From the NCBI RefSeq assembly GCF_034439435.1, contig NZ_JAPCKJ010000007.1:62001-126000 (forward strand): a stretch of 64,000 bases of DNA, written 5' to 3'. The DNA is from Sarcina sp034439435. GTDB lineage: Bacteria > Bacillota > Clostridia > Clostridiales > Clostridiaceae. A model generated the notes under the pieces. It did no database searches and had not been told where the DNA came from. It was given only the letters and a program-made list of their open reading frames with translations. Each line of letters starts with the position of its first letter. The stretch's first letter is position 1. Positions 25,932 through 34,027 of this stretch are shown one piece after another. A program made the position numbers and the translations under genes.

Positions 25932-26519
25932 ATGAAAAGTTTAAAAGGAACTAAAACTGCTGAAAATCTAATGAAATCATTCGCTGGTGAATGCCAAGCA
26001 AGAACTAGATATACTTATTTTTCAAGTACAGCTAGAAAAGAAGGATATATTCAAATATCAAATATCTTCTTAGAAACTGCAGAAAATGAAAAAGAACATG
26101 CTAAAGTATTTTTTAAGCATTTACAAAATGATTTACAAGGAGAAATGGTAGAAATTGATGCTGCTTATCCAGTAGAATTACCTACAAATACATTAACTAA
26201 TTTAAAATTTGCTGCTGCAGGAGAATATGATGAATTAAGTAATCTTTATCCATCATTTGCAGAGGTTGCGGATAAGGAAGGATTCCCAGAAGTAGCTGCT
26301 TCTTTTAGAATGATAGCTAAAGCTGAAACAGCTCATTTTAATAGATATACTAAATTAGCTAAAAACATTGAAGAAGGACAAGTGTTCAAAAAAGATGAAG
26401 TTGTTCTTTGGAAATGTGATAACTGTGGATTCATTTGGGAAGGTAAAGAAGCTCCATTAAAATGTCCTTCATGTCATCATCCACAAGGTTACTTTGAAGT
26501 TTTTAAAGAAACTTATTAA
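25932..26519 (+). CDS. rbr: Rubrerythrin
   Basis: The 195-residue cytoplasmic protein has an N-terminal four-helix di-iron domain (FAGECQARTRYTYFSSTARK, ETAENEKEHAKVFFKHL, and the second Glu set in AAAGEYDELSNLYPSFAEVADKEG and AKAETAHFNRY). The C-terminal rubredoxin-like iron site is WKCDNCGFIWEG...CPSCHHPQGYF (two CxxC pairs). It reduces hydrogen peroxide using electrons from rubredoxin-type donors, a main oxidative defence in anaerobes. AGGAGG lies close before the ATG. The very AT-rich leader contains AATAATTATTATT, which vaguely resembles a PerR box, but this is weak. Confidence 0.95.
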   Translation: MKSLKGTKTAENLMKSFAGECQARTRYTYFSSTARKEGYIQISNIFLETAENEKEHAKVFFKHLQNDLQGEMVEIDAAYPVELPTNTLTNLKFAAAGEYDELSNLYPSFAEVADKEGFPEVAASFRMIAKAETAHFNRYTKLAKNIEEGQVFKKDEVVLWKCDNCGFIWEGKEAPLKCPSCHHPQGYFEVFKETY

Positions 26520-26595
26520 AATATAAATTTTATTTACGCTTAACTCGTACCATTTTATTATGGATTGAATGTGAATTTGATAAAACTAAACTTAT

Positions 26596-26631
26596 TTCAG
26601 AGGGAGCCTAAACTCTCTCTGAATTTTTTTT
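26596..26631 (+). terminator. Terminator after rubrerythrin
   Basis: TTCAGAGGGAG pairs with CTCTCTCTGAA (one mismatch), followed by T8. Confidence 0.8.
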
Positions 26632-26664
26632 ACGATTACCATAATATTATTTAGCACACTTTAA

Positions 26665-26771
26665 GAGGACTGCATCAAAAATAGCTTAAAATACTTATAA
26701 ATTAATTGGTACATTACCCTTGCGCCAATTAAAAGTTCTTTATTTTAAGCTTAGAGATAGTCCTTTTTATT
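26665..26771. repeat. Dispersed hairpin element, family 2, copy 1
   Basis: Long imperfect hairpin with three nested perfect stems: AGGACT (26666-26671) with AGTCCT (26759-26764), AGCTTAAAATA (26683-26693) with TATTTTAAGCT (26741-26751), TAATTGG (26703-26709) with CCAATTA (26725-26731). Its left half resembles the element at 49105 (shared CTGCATCAAAA/TTGCATCAAAA and ACTTATAAAT). Confidence 0.6.
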
Positions 26772-26833
26772 ATATTAAATTAGTATGTTTATGGACAAAA
26801 TAAAAATTGTTGTATTAAAATTACTTTCTAAAA

Positions 26834-26882
26834 AAACTTACATAAATACTATTTTGTTTAGTATCTGTGTAAGTTTTTATTA
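26834..26882 (-). terminator. Terminator of the 2H phosphoesterase gene
   Basis: AAAACTTACA...ATACTA pairs with TAGTAT...TGTAAGTTTTT around a T-rich loop. The A-rich left side provides the U tract on the minus strand. Confidence 0.65.
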
Positions 26883-26914
26883 ATATCTATATAATCTTTA
26901 ATATAAACTTTTTA

Positions 26915-27460
26915 TTAGGATAATGAGTATTTAAACACCACCATTTTACTTTCATCATTAATTGGTCTCCAAAATTGAATTTCATCAATTAGAAGTTCTC
27001 TATTAAAATTATAGTCTTGAAGTTTAGTATAAGCTGATTCAAACTCGTCCTTTCCCCATACCCTTTGAGCAAAATATGGATTAGCTAAGGATACATGAAG
27101 TTTCCATGTATTTGGATTAGATGTTAGCTTAAATCCTGCTTTTAATAGGTTTTCATAAAGCTCTATAGAAAGTTTTTTAATTACGCCACTTTTCTCATCT
27201 ACTTTTAAATTTACAGACCTATATGGTTCTCCAAACTTAATAAGCCCGTTTATGTGCACTTCAAATTTTTTATATGATTTTAAAGTGTTTTTTACTACCT
27301 CATTTAATTTATCCATATCAGGATCTTCAATTACATCTAGAGTAATATGAAGCATTGGGAGATTCTCATAAAGCTTATATTCATTTGAAATTGATTCTTG
27401 CAGTGGCTTTATTATTGCATAGGAAGCCTTGTCAAATAATGCAACTAAATAATATAGCAT
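26915..27460 (-). CDS. 2H phosphoesterase / 2'-5' RNA ligase-like protein
   Basis: The 181-residue soluble protein has the two HxT/S signatures of the 2H superfamily at correct spacing: MLHITLDV near residue 36 and KLHVSLANP near 124. Members cleave or form 2'-5' linkages or hydrolyse cyclic phosphodiesters such as ADP-ribose 1'',2''-cyclic phosphate. The C-terminus contains IDEIQFWRPINDESKMVVF. A good AAAGGGG site is present. It is a single gene. Its presence in the same region as two KptA homologues may only be coincidence. The substrate is undetermined. Confidence 0.8.
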   Translation of the reverse strand: MLYYLVALFDKASYAIIKPLQESISNEYKLYENLPMLHITLDVIEDPDMDKLNEVVKNTLKSYKKFEVHINGLIKFGEPYRSVNLKVDEKSGVIKKLSIELYENLLKAGFKLTSNPNTWKLHVSLANPYFAQRVWGKDEFESAYTKLQDYNFNRELLIDEIQFWRPINDESKMVVFKYSLS

Positions 27461-27861
27461 AATAAACCCCTTTCTTACTAAATGTACAAATTTATACCAA
27501 GTATTTAGTTTATTATAGCATATTGAAACCTATTAATACTATAATAGAACATCTTGATTATATTATATACAGAGTTAGAGTAAGAGTTTCTTTTTTTGAT
27601 TTAAGTAAAGGTTAATTTAAAATATAGTTTTTTATTTAATTAGTATTGATAAAAAGAATTTTTTATTTTAAAGTAAAATTTTTAGAACAATTTTCTTTAA
27701 AATGTATATATTAGTTTATTGAGGGAATTTATCATGGAAGTAAAAATTTTTTTCAGTAAATTAAGAGTAAATAAGGTTTGAATTTTATGGGGAGGAAATA
27801 AAAATATATTTGAAAAATCAAACTTAGATAATATACTATATATGATGTGTATTAAAGAATT

Positions 27862-27931
27862 TTAAAGTTAATATTTATTTTTAGATAGACTTTCAGATTT
27901 AGCTAAAAATAAATAATAGTTTAAAACATAG
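27862..27931. repeat. Dispersed hairpin repeat, family 1, copy c (miniature)
   Basis: TATTTATTTTTAGATAGACT and TTTAGCTAAAAATAAATA are nearly perfect inverted arms, followed by TTTAAAACATAGT, the usual right end. The rest of the 27461-27993 gap has no gene I can support. Confidence 0.6.
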
Positions 27932-27993
27932 TATGAAAAACAGTAATATAGATTTTTATATAAAAATTTTAGTTTGAAAGGTGGAATAGGGAA

Positions 27994-28119
27994 ATGGTAG
28001 AGAGCAGAGTAAGTAGATTAAATAAGAAAAAAGCATCTAAGGGATCAGTTCTATATAATATAATTGGAGTTTGTTTCTTAGCTCTAATTTTGTTTATTGG
28101 TAGCCAAATGTTTCTTTAA
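27994..28119 (+). CDS. Small single-span membrane protein
   Basis: The 41-residue product is MVESRVSRLNKKKASKGS, then a hydrophobic helix VLYNIIGVCFLALILFIGS and QMFL. The basic N-terminus and single helix suggest insertion with the tail inside. AAGGTGG lies 8-10 bases before the ATG. No homologous family is recognised. It stands 235 bases before the ABC-F gene; the sequence between (28120-28353) is leader-like without a gene. It was accepted because of its consistent topology and ribosome site. Confidence 0.5.
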   Translation: MVESRVSRLNKKKASKGSVLYNIIGVCFLALILFIGSQMFL

Positions 28120-28353
28120 GAATTGATTACTTAGTTGGAGTTTATTTGCACGAATAACTATTCGGTAAATATAAATTCCAGCTTAAAATATTTTATATGT
28201 TACATAATATATAAGTTTTGATATGAAAATTTCACTTAGTATTGAAGTGCAGGTTTAATTTACTAAGATATACTATTTTGAGTTTATAATATAAGATTAA
28301 TGATTTTTATAGAAATTTTTTTAGATTTGTAGATAAGGAGAGATATAAGTTAA

Positions 28354-29910
28354 ATGAGTATTTTAATAGTTAAGAATATGAATCATGGCTTTGGAGATAG
28401 AGCCATATTTGAAGATGTGTCCTTTAGACTTTTAAAGGGGGAGCACGTAGGTCTTATAGGAGCTAATGGAGAAGGTAAATCAACTTTCATGAACATAATC
28501 ACAGGTAAACTTATGCCAGATGAGGGAGATGTTCAATGGAGTAACAAGGTTAGAGTTGGTTACATGGATCAGCATGCTCAACTTGAAAAAGGTAAGAGTA
28601 TAAGAGAAGTTTTAAGAGAAGCATTCCAATATCTTTTTGATATGGAAATTGAAATGAATGGTCTTTATGAGAGAATGGGTGAAATGTCAGAGGATGAAAT
28701 GACTAAAGCCTTAGAAAGAACAGCTACAATTCAAGATATGCTAGATCATAACGGATTTTATATGATAGATGCAAAGGTTGAAGAAGTTGCAGCTGGTTTA
28801 GGTCTTAGAGATGTAGGATTAGACAAAGACGTTACTGATTTAAGTGGAGGACAAAGAACTAAGGTTTTATTAGCTAAACTTTTATTAGAAACACCGGATA
28901 TATTACTTCTAGACGAGCCTACAAACTATCTTGATGAGGAACATATAGCTTGGCTTAAGAACTACTTAATAGGATATGAAAATGCATTTATATTAATATC
29001 ACATGATATTCCATTCTTAAATAGCGTAGTAAATGTAATCTACCATGTTGAAAATAGAGCATTAACTAGATACACAGGAGATTACGACAACTTCATGAGA
29101 GTATATGAAGCTAATAAGAAGCAATTAGAGGCCGCTTACGAAAGACAACAGGCTGAGATTGCTAAGCTTGAGGATTTCGTTGCTAGAAATAAGGCGAGAG
29201 TTGCCACAACAGGTATGGCAAGAGCTAGACAAAAGAAATTAGATAAGATGGATAGAATAGAACTTGTAGGAGAAAAACCAAAACCAGAGTTCAACTTCAA
29301 GCAAGGAAGAACTTCAGGTAAATTAATATTTGAAGCAAGAGACTTAGTTATAGGATATGATGAGCCATTAAGTAAGCCACTTAACATAAGAATGGAAAGA
29401 GGCCAAAAAATAGCTTTAGTTGGAGCTAACGGTCTTGGAAAATCAACTCTTCTAAAAAGTTTAATGGGAATAATTAAACCTATAAGTGGAGAAGTTGAAA
29501 CAGGAGATTACCAAAGCATAGGATACTTCGAGCAAGAAATAAAAGAAGCTAATTACAATTCATGTATAGAAGAAGTATGGCAAGAGTTCCCAGGATACAC
29601 TCAATACGAGGTAAGAAGCGCCTTAGCTAAATGTGGACTAACAACAAAACACATAGAAAGCTCAGTAGCAGTATTAAGTGGGGGAGAACAAGCTAAGGTA
29701 AGACTTTGTAAACTAATAAACAATGAAACAAACATACTTATCCTAGACGAGCCTACAAACCACTTAGATGTTGAAGCTAAGGATGAATTAAAGAGAGCAT
29801 TAAAAGAATATAAAGGAAGCATACTTTTAGTTTGCCATGAACCTGAATTCTATAGAGATGTAGTAACAGATGTATGGAATTGCGAAGAGTGGACGACTAA
29901 AATTGTGTAA
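28354..29910 (+). CDS. ABC-F family ATPase (ribosome-associated)
   Basis: The 518-residue soluble protein has two ABC domains and no membrane part. Domain one: Walker A GANGEGKST, signature LSGGQRTK, Walker B ILLLDEPTNYLD. Domain two: GANGLGKST, LSGGEQAK, ILILDEPTNHLD. Both ends have the H-loop (LISHD, LVCHE). The linker (residues about 230-310) contains the charged pair of helices typical of ABC-F proteins. These act on the ribosome, either as translation factors of the Uup/EttA/YbiT/YkpA kind or as antibiotic-protection proteins. The short linker and lack of extra arms favour a housekeeping type. The gene is single, followed by a terminator. Confidence 0.9.
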   Translation: MSILIVKNMNHGFGDRAIFEDVSFRLLKGEHVGLIGANGEGKSTFMNIITGKLMPDEGDVQWSNKVRVGYMDQHAQLEKGKSIREVLREAFQYLFDMEIEMNGLYERMGEMSEDEMTKALERTATIQDMLDHNGFYMIDAKVEEVAAGLGLRDVGLDKDVTDLSGGQRTKVLLAKLLLETPDILLLDEPTNYLDEEHIAWLKNYLIGYENAFILISHDIPFLNSVVNVIYHVENRALTRYTGDYDNFMRVYEANKKQLEAAYERQQAEIAKLEDFVARNKARVATTGMARARQKKLDKMDRIELVGEKPKPEFNFKQGRTSGKLIFEARDLVIGYDEPLSKPLNIRMERGQKIALVGANGLGKSTLLKSLMGIIKPISGEVETGDYQSIGYFEQEIKEANYNSCIEEVWQEFPGYTQYEVRSALAKCGLTTKHIESSVAVLSGGEQAKVRLCKLINNETNILILDEPTNHLDVEAKDELKRALKEYKGSILLVCHEPEFYRDVVTDVWNCEEWTTKIV

Positions 29911-29917
29911 ATAAGTT

Positions 29918-29955
29918 AGAAAAGAGTTAGCTGATTTTTGCTAACTCTTTTTAGA
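29918..29955 (+). terminator. Terminator after the ABC-F gene
   Basis: AAAGAGTTAGC / GCTAACTCTTT around TGATTTTT, with a T5 run. Confidence 0.85.
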
Positions 29956-30071
29956 TATATTAAGTATATATTTTTTTATATTTACATCATTAAAAGTAAA
30001 AAATTAAAATATAGTATAGTGATTATTGATGAATGAATAAATAGAAATTAAAATAAGCTTAATTTATGAAG

Positions 30072-30125
30072 AATGAAAGTTTGTAATTGAGGATGAAAGA
30101 TAATGATGCAAAAATAAGTGCTTAA
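30072..30125 (+). pseudogene. 5' fragment of a kptA gene
   Basis: The 48 bases 30072-30119 closely match the leader and first codons of the kptA copy at 42336. They read MKDNDAKIS (compare MKNNDTKIS), then the frame stops after one codon inside a strong hairpin (30116-30152). This is a truncated duplicate, apparently cut at the hairpin. Confidence 0.55.
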
Positions 30126-30152
30126 CATTTAAAATGTTAAGCACTTTTTCTT
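30116..30152 (+). terminator. Strong hairpin with T run
   Basis: AAGTGCTTAACATTT and AAATGTTAAGCACTT form a 15-bp perfect stem with almost no loop, followed by TTTCTTA. There is no intact gene upstream for it to end, other than the kptA fragment it interrupts. From 30153 to 30298 only leader sequence is seen. Confidence 0.75.
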
Positions 30153-30298
30153 ATGTTTTAAAATACTTTGACTTAAATATAGCTTTTTATTTTAATATGA
30201 ATTCATTGAATAAATAGTTTATTTTAGAAATTTTTGATTTAAAAGGAATTTTAAACTAATATATATGTTAGATACATAAACTTAAGAGGAGCGATAAA

Positions 30299-30979
30299 AT
30301 GTTTAAAATACTATTAGTGGAAGATGATAAGAACATAAGTGAGATGATTACAGATTATTTGACCAGTGAATCATATATTATTAACACATGCTTCAATGGA
30401 GAAGATGCTATTAATTATTTCAATACAGAAAAATATGATTTGATTTTATTGGATTTAATGATACCAAAAATAAATGGAATAGATGTTTTAAGAAAAATTA
30501 GAAAGACTAGTACAGTTCCTATAATCATTATTACTGCTAAAGATGATGATAATGATAAGGCCATAGGATTAGGGTTAGGAGCTGATGATTATATAACTAA
30601 ACCATTTTCTTTAGTTGAGCTTTCTGCAAGAATTAAAGCAAATATAAGAAGGGTTACTCAATATATAGAAAAGAAAAATAATATAATTTTTGTGAAGGAC
30701 TTAGAAATAGATTTAGATAGATATTCAGTAACTAAAAATGGAGAAAATTTAAATTTCACTCAGACAGAGTTTGGAATTTTAAAATTATTGGCTTCAAATA
30801 AAGGGAAAGTTTTTTCAAAGGAAATGATATATAACCATGTATGGAATGAACCATATTATGGTGAAGAAAACGTGATAAATTTACATATAAGAAGGATAAG
30901 AAAAAAGATAGAAGATAAAAAGGAAAATAGTTATATTAAAACTCTATGGGGCATTGGGTACTGTATAGAGGAGGAATAA
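30299..30979 (+). CDS. OmpR-family response regulator
   Basis: The 226-residue regulator has a receiver domain (EDDKNISE acidic pocket, phospho-acceptor Asp52 in LILLDLMIP, Thr in IIITAKDDD, Lys in DDYITKPFS) and a C-terminal winged helix (LTQTEFGILKLLASN-type NFTQTEFGILKLL, VWNEPYYGEENVINLHIRRI, IKTLWGIGYCIEEE). It is followed after three bases by a histidine kinase. It is the first gene of a locus with an ABC transporter, a peptide and a radical SAM enzyme, so it probably binds the direct repeats at 31915, 33758 and 35514. No such repeat was seen upstream of itself. Confidence 0.95.
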   Translation: MFKILLVEDDKNISEMITDYLTSESYIINTCFNGEDAINYFNTEKYDLILLDLMIPKINGIDVLRKIRKTSTVPIIIITAKDDDNDKAIGLGLGADDYITKPFSLVELSARIKANIRRVTQYIEKKNNIIFVKDLEIDLDRYSVTKNGENLNFTQTEFGILKLLASNKGKVFSKEMIYNHVWNEPYYGEENVINLHIRRIRKKIEDKKENSYIKTLWGIGYCIEEE

Positions 30980-30982
30980 CTG

Positions 30983-31900
30983 ATGAAAATACTAATGTTA
31001 CTAGTAATAATTTTTTTAATATTAGGTTATTTATATGAATTTAAAAAATATAAAAAACAAACAAATGAAATAAATTATATAAGCGACAAACTTAATGATA
31101 TTTTGGAAAATAGAACAAATGAAAAAATTTTATTATTTACTGATAGTAAAGAGTTAATAAGTTTAATTTCTGGTATAAACAGATTGTTGGATTATAGTAC
31201 TAATAATAAAGTAGCATATGAGCATTCTAAATTATCAATGATGAGGATGATATCTAATATTTCACATGATTTGAAAACACCATTAACAACTTTAAAAGGG
31301 TACGTAGAAATGCTAAAAATGAAATTTAATGAGGACAAAATGATCATTAAAGTAGAATCTAGAATTGATGAAATTTTACAACTGATAAATAAATTTTTTG
31401 ATTTAGCAAAACTTGAGTCAGGAGATAAAATTCTTAAGTTAAAGAAGATAAACTTATGTGAAGTATGTAGGAAAAATATGTTTGAGTTCTATAATGTTAT
31501 TTCTAGAAAAAAACTTGAAGTAAAAATAAAAATACCAGAAGAACCTATTTTTATAAGTGGTGATGAAGAAGCGCTTGGAAGAATACTAAAAAATTTGATA
31601 GATAATGCTATTAAATATGGTAGTGATGGGCAATATTTAGGGATAAAGCTTTATAAAAATAAAGAATATACCTGTGTAGAGGTTGAGGATCATGGTAAGG
31701 GGATAATAGAAAAAGAAAAAGAACTAATTTTTGAAAGATTATATACATTAGAAGATTCAAGAAGTATGGAATATCAAGGAAGTGGGCTAGGTTTAACTAT
31801 AACAAAAGAACTTGTTGAAAAGATGAATGGTAAAATTAGTTTGTTTAGTATACCTAATGAAAAAACGGTATTTAAAATACTATTTCCATTAGCTAATTAA
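30983..31900 (+). CDS. Sensor histidine kinase with one N-terminal membrane helix
   Basis: The 305-residue kinase has a single N-terminal hydrophobic helix (MLLVIIFLILGYLY) and no extracellular domain. A short linker precedes the DHp domain with SNISHDLKTPLTTLKG (phospho-His95). The ATPase part has N box LKNLIDNAIKYG, G1 EDHGKGI and G2 GSGLGLTI. Such minimal kinases usually depend on a partner transporter to sense antimicrobial peptides, as with BceS, and the ABC transporter encoded next fits. It is translated from a start three bases after the regulator gene. Confidence 0.93.
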   Translation: MKILMLLVIIFLILGYLYEFKKYKKQTNEINYISDKLNDILENRTNEKILLFTDSKELISLISGINRLLDYSTNNKVAYEHSKLSMMRMISNISHDLKTPLTTLKGYVEMLKMKFNEDKMIIKVESRIDEILQLINKFFDLAKLESGDKILKLKKINLCEVCRKNMFEFYNVISRKKLEVKIKIPEEPIFISGDEEALGRILKNLIDNAIKYGSDGQYLGIKLYKNKEYTCVEVEDHGKGIIEKEKELIFERLYTLEDSRSMEYQGSGLGLTITKELVEKMNGKISLFSIPNEKTVFKILFPLAN

Positions 31901-31914
31901 AAGTTAATATAAAA

Positions 31915-31957
31915 GACAGTTTTAAGACAGAAAAAAGAATTTTTACTTTGCTATACT
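31915..31957 (+). promoter_or_regulatory. Direct-repeat operator and promoter of the ABC transporter operon
   Basis: GACAG (31915-31919), TTTTAA, GACAG (31926-31930): an 11-bp period. TATACT (31952-31957) begins 21 bases after the second repeat, so the repeats overlap the -35 position. The surrounding 40 bases recur almost unchanged at 35505-35545. Confidence 0.65.
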
Positions 31958-31980
31958 TTTCATTGAAAGGAGAGAACTTC

Positions 31981-32910
31981 ATGGATGATATGTTAAAGAT
32001 AAATAATTTAACTAAAATATATAACAATAATAAGGTTATTGATAATGTAAATATGAGGATAAAAAAAGGTGAAATATATGGTTTTCTAGGTCCGAATGGA
32101 GCAGGGAAAAGTACTATTATGAAAATAATTCTTAATCTAGTAAAGCCAACTGAAGGTGAAGTTTTAGTATTTGATAAAGATTCTAATAGAGATAATTTTG
32201 ATATTTTAAAAAGAATTGGTTCTCTCATAGAAAGTCCATATTTTTACGATAAGTTAACGGCAAGAGAAAATTTAAATTTACATTGTGAGTATATGGGATA
32301 TCACAATAAAGAAAGAATTAAAGAAGTTTTAGATTTTGTTGGTTTACATAATATCGAAAAAAAACGTGTTTGTGATTTTTCATTAGGAATGAAACAGAGA
32401 CTAGCAATAGCTAGAGCTATAATTACACAACCTGAATTTCTTATATTAGATGAGCCTATTAATGGATTAGATCCAGAGGGAATAAAAGAAATGAGGTTGA
32501 TAATAAGGGAGTTAAATGAGAAGTATGGAACAACAATACTTATTTCAAGTCATATTCTATCAGAAATTGAATTGATAGCAGATACTATTGGGGTTATAAA
32601 AAATGGTAGAATTTTAGAAGAAATTTCTATGAAAGATATGCAAAAATATAACTCAAATTACATAGAATTAGAAGTTAATAATCTAGAAAAGACTGGATAC
32701 TTAATTGAAGAAGAATTTGGTATTAAAAATTATAAAATAATTTCTGAAAATAAAATTAGAATCTATGATTTAACAGTATCCAAAAATGAAATTTCAAAAT
32801 TAATGATTAATAATAATATTGAATTAGAAAGTATAAGTAAAAAGGAAAGCACCTTAGAAGAATATTTTTTAAAGCTTATTCAGGAGGCAAACTATGTTTC
32901 ATTTGATTAA
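31981..32910 (+). CDS. ABC transporter ATPase, bacitracin/lantibiotic-immunity type
   Basis: The 309-residue ATPase has Walker A GPNGAGKST, signature FSLGMKQRL, Walker B FLILDEPINGLDP and H-loop ISSHI, with a C-terminal extension of about 90 residues, like BcrA, SpaF and NatA-type proteins. ATG at 31981 follows AAGGAGAG correctly; an earlier in-frame start at 31948 lacks one. Its 3' end overlaps the permease gene at 32894 by 17 bases. It is the only ATPase in the locus though three permeases are encoded, so it may serve all three. Expected role: self-protection from, or export of, the locus peptide. Confidence 0.9.
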   Translation: MDDMLKINNLTKIYNNNKVIDNVNMRIKKGEIYGFLGPNGAGKSTIMKIILNLVKPTEGEVLVFDKDSNRDNFDILKRIGSLIESPYFYDKLTARENLNLHCEYMGYHNKERIKEVLDFVGLHNIEKKRVCDFSLGMKQRLAIARAIITQPEFLILDEPINGLDPEGIKEMRLIIRELNEKYGTTILISSHILSEIELIADTIGVIKNGRILEEISMKDMQKYNSNYIELEVNNLEKTGYLIEEEFGIKNYKIISENKIRIYDLTVSKNEISKLMINNNIELESISKKESTLEEYFLKLIQEANYVSFD

Positions 32911-33598
32911 GCTAGAAATAAAAAAATATAAATTATATAGATATGTTTTACCAGCTGTTATTTGTATTATTGGCGTTATAGCTTTTTTAACAATGTCTTT
33001 TATAACTACTTTAGTTGATTCAAGACAAGCTATGGATACATATGAAAACACTTTAAGAATGATACAAGTGATTATGACACAAATATTTATAATATTTTCA
33101 GCAGTATTAACGACAAAAATAATAATGGATGAGTATAAAAATAGAACTATTTTAAATATGTTTACTTATCCAATAAATAGAAAGAAGATTATTATAGCAA
33201 AACTATTAGTAATTATATTATTCACAATGATAGCTATATTAATTGGTGATTTAATATGTACAGCTTATGTAATGATTTTAGATTCATTTGTAAATGTAGT
33301 AAGTGGAAATTTTGATTTAAAATATTTTCTTATAGGAGTACTTCTTACAAGCGTAGCTATGGGAGGAATTTTATCATTAATTCCTTTTTCAATTGGTATT
33401 ATATTAAAAAAATCGGGGGTGGCTACTTTAATTACTTCAGTAATAATAGCAGTAGTATTACAACCTATAATAATAGGCAACTCTAGTTTATTAAGTACAC
33501 TTATTAAGTTAATAATAGTATTAATAATAGTTTGGGGTATAAGTTTCTATGTTTTAAAAAATCAAATAAATAAAATAGAAAATAATTATGTAGATTAA
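32894..33598 (+). CDS. ABC-2-type permease, paralogue 1
   Basis: The 234-residue membrane protein has six transmembrane segments. It starts MFHLIKLEIKKYKLYRY, shared with the proteins at 35604 and 36344. It also has IMDEYKNRTILNMFTYPINR, the conserved cytoplasmic loop of lantibiotic-immunity permeases (LanE/LanG, BcrB-like). It overlaps the ATPase gene, so the two are translationally coupled and likely form the main transporter. A terminator follows. Substrate assignment to the peptide encoded at 33859 is inference. Confidence 0.88.
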   Translation: MFHLIKLEIKKYKLYRYVLPAVICIIGVIAFLTMSFITTLVDSRQAMDTYENTLRMIQVIMTQIFIIFSAVLTTKIIMDEYKNRTILNMFTYPINRKKIIIAKLLVIILFTMIAILIGDLICTAYVMILDSFVNVVSGNFDLKYFLIGVLLTSVAMGGILSLIPFSIGIILKKSGVATLITSVIIAVVLQPIIIGNSSLLSTLIKLIIVLIIVWGISFYVLKNQINKIENNYVD

Positions 33599-33632
33599 AA
33601 ATAATAGTGATTTTATATAAAGATTTAATATA

Positions 33633-33661
33633 TAACCATCAGATTATCTGATGGTTTTTTA
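33633..33661 (+). terminator. Terminator after permease 1
   Basis: ACCATCAGA / TCTGATGGT with a TTA loop and T6 run. Confidence 0.88.
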
Positions 33662-33757
33662 TATTTGTGAGAACAATAAAAATTTTTTGCAAGATAATAA
33701 AATTATATGTAAGTTGATGGCTGAATACAAAATATAAATTGAAAAATTAATAAAAAA

Positions 33758-33800
33758 GAAAGTTTTTAGACAGTTTTACAATATAAAAAAGAAATATTTA
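33758..33800 (+). promoter_or_regulatory. Direct-repeat operator upstream of the precursor peptide gene
   Basis: GAAAG (33758-33762), TTTTTA, GACAG (33769-33773), the same 11-bp period as at 31915 and 35514. TATTTA (33795-33800) begins at the same 21-base distance; a better -10, TATACT, lies one helical turn further at 33806-33811. Confidence 0.55.
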
Positions 33801-33858
33801 ATTGATATACTAGTTATTGTTATATATACAAAAAATAAACAACAAGGGAGAGATATTA

Positions 33859-33948
33859 ATGTTTAAACAAGTAAATCAAAATGCTAAAAAAGAGAATCGT
33901 TGGCCTTGTATGCTTTGTGATGAATGGTCATGGGATGTACTTAGCTAA
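33859..33948 (+). CDS. Short Trp/Cys-rich precursor peptide of a radical SAM-modified RiPP
   Basis: The 29-residue peptide is made of a polar leader MFKQVNQNAKKENR and a core WPCMLCDEWSWDVLS. GGGAGAG stands well placed before the ATG. The core has two cysteines two residues apart and three tryptophans, unlike anything else in the window. A terminator directly follows, then the radical SAM maturase gene, the usual arrangement that makes more peptide than enzyme. A thioether (sactipeptide or ranthipeptide) or a Trp-based cyclophane are both possible products. There is no double-glycine cleavage site. I do not recognise this family. Confidence 0.75.
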   Translation: MFKQVNQNAKKENRWPCMLCDEWSWDVLS

Positions 33949-33958
33949 AAAAATCTAA

Positions 33959-34001
33959 CAAAAAATCACTTTTTATTTAATAAATAAAAAGTGATTTTTT
34001 A
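33959..34001 (+). terminator. Terminator/attenuator between precursor peptide and maturase
   Basis: AAAAAATCACTTTTTATT pairs with AATAAAAAGTGATTTTTT around a short loop. The U run is built into the 3' arm. It probably lets only part of the transcripts continue into the radical SAM gene. Confidence 0.8.
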
Positions 34002-34027
34002 TATGAGAAAATATAAGGAGTTTATAC

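Noticed and set aside
28120..28353. Antibiotic-sensing leader peptide for the ABC-F gene
   Set aside because: No short frame with ribosome site followed by alternative hairpins was found, so there is no support for ribosome-mediated attenuation.
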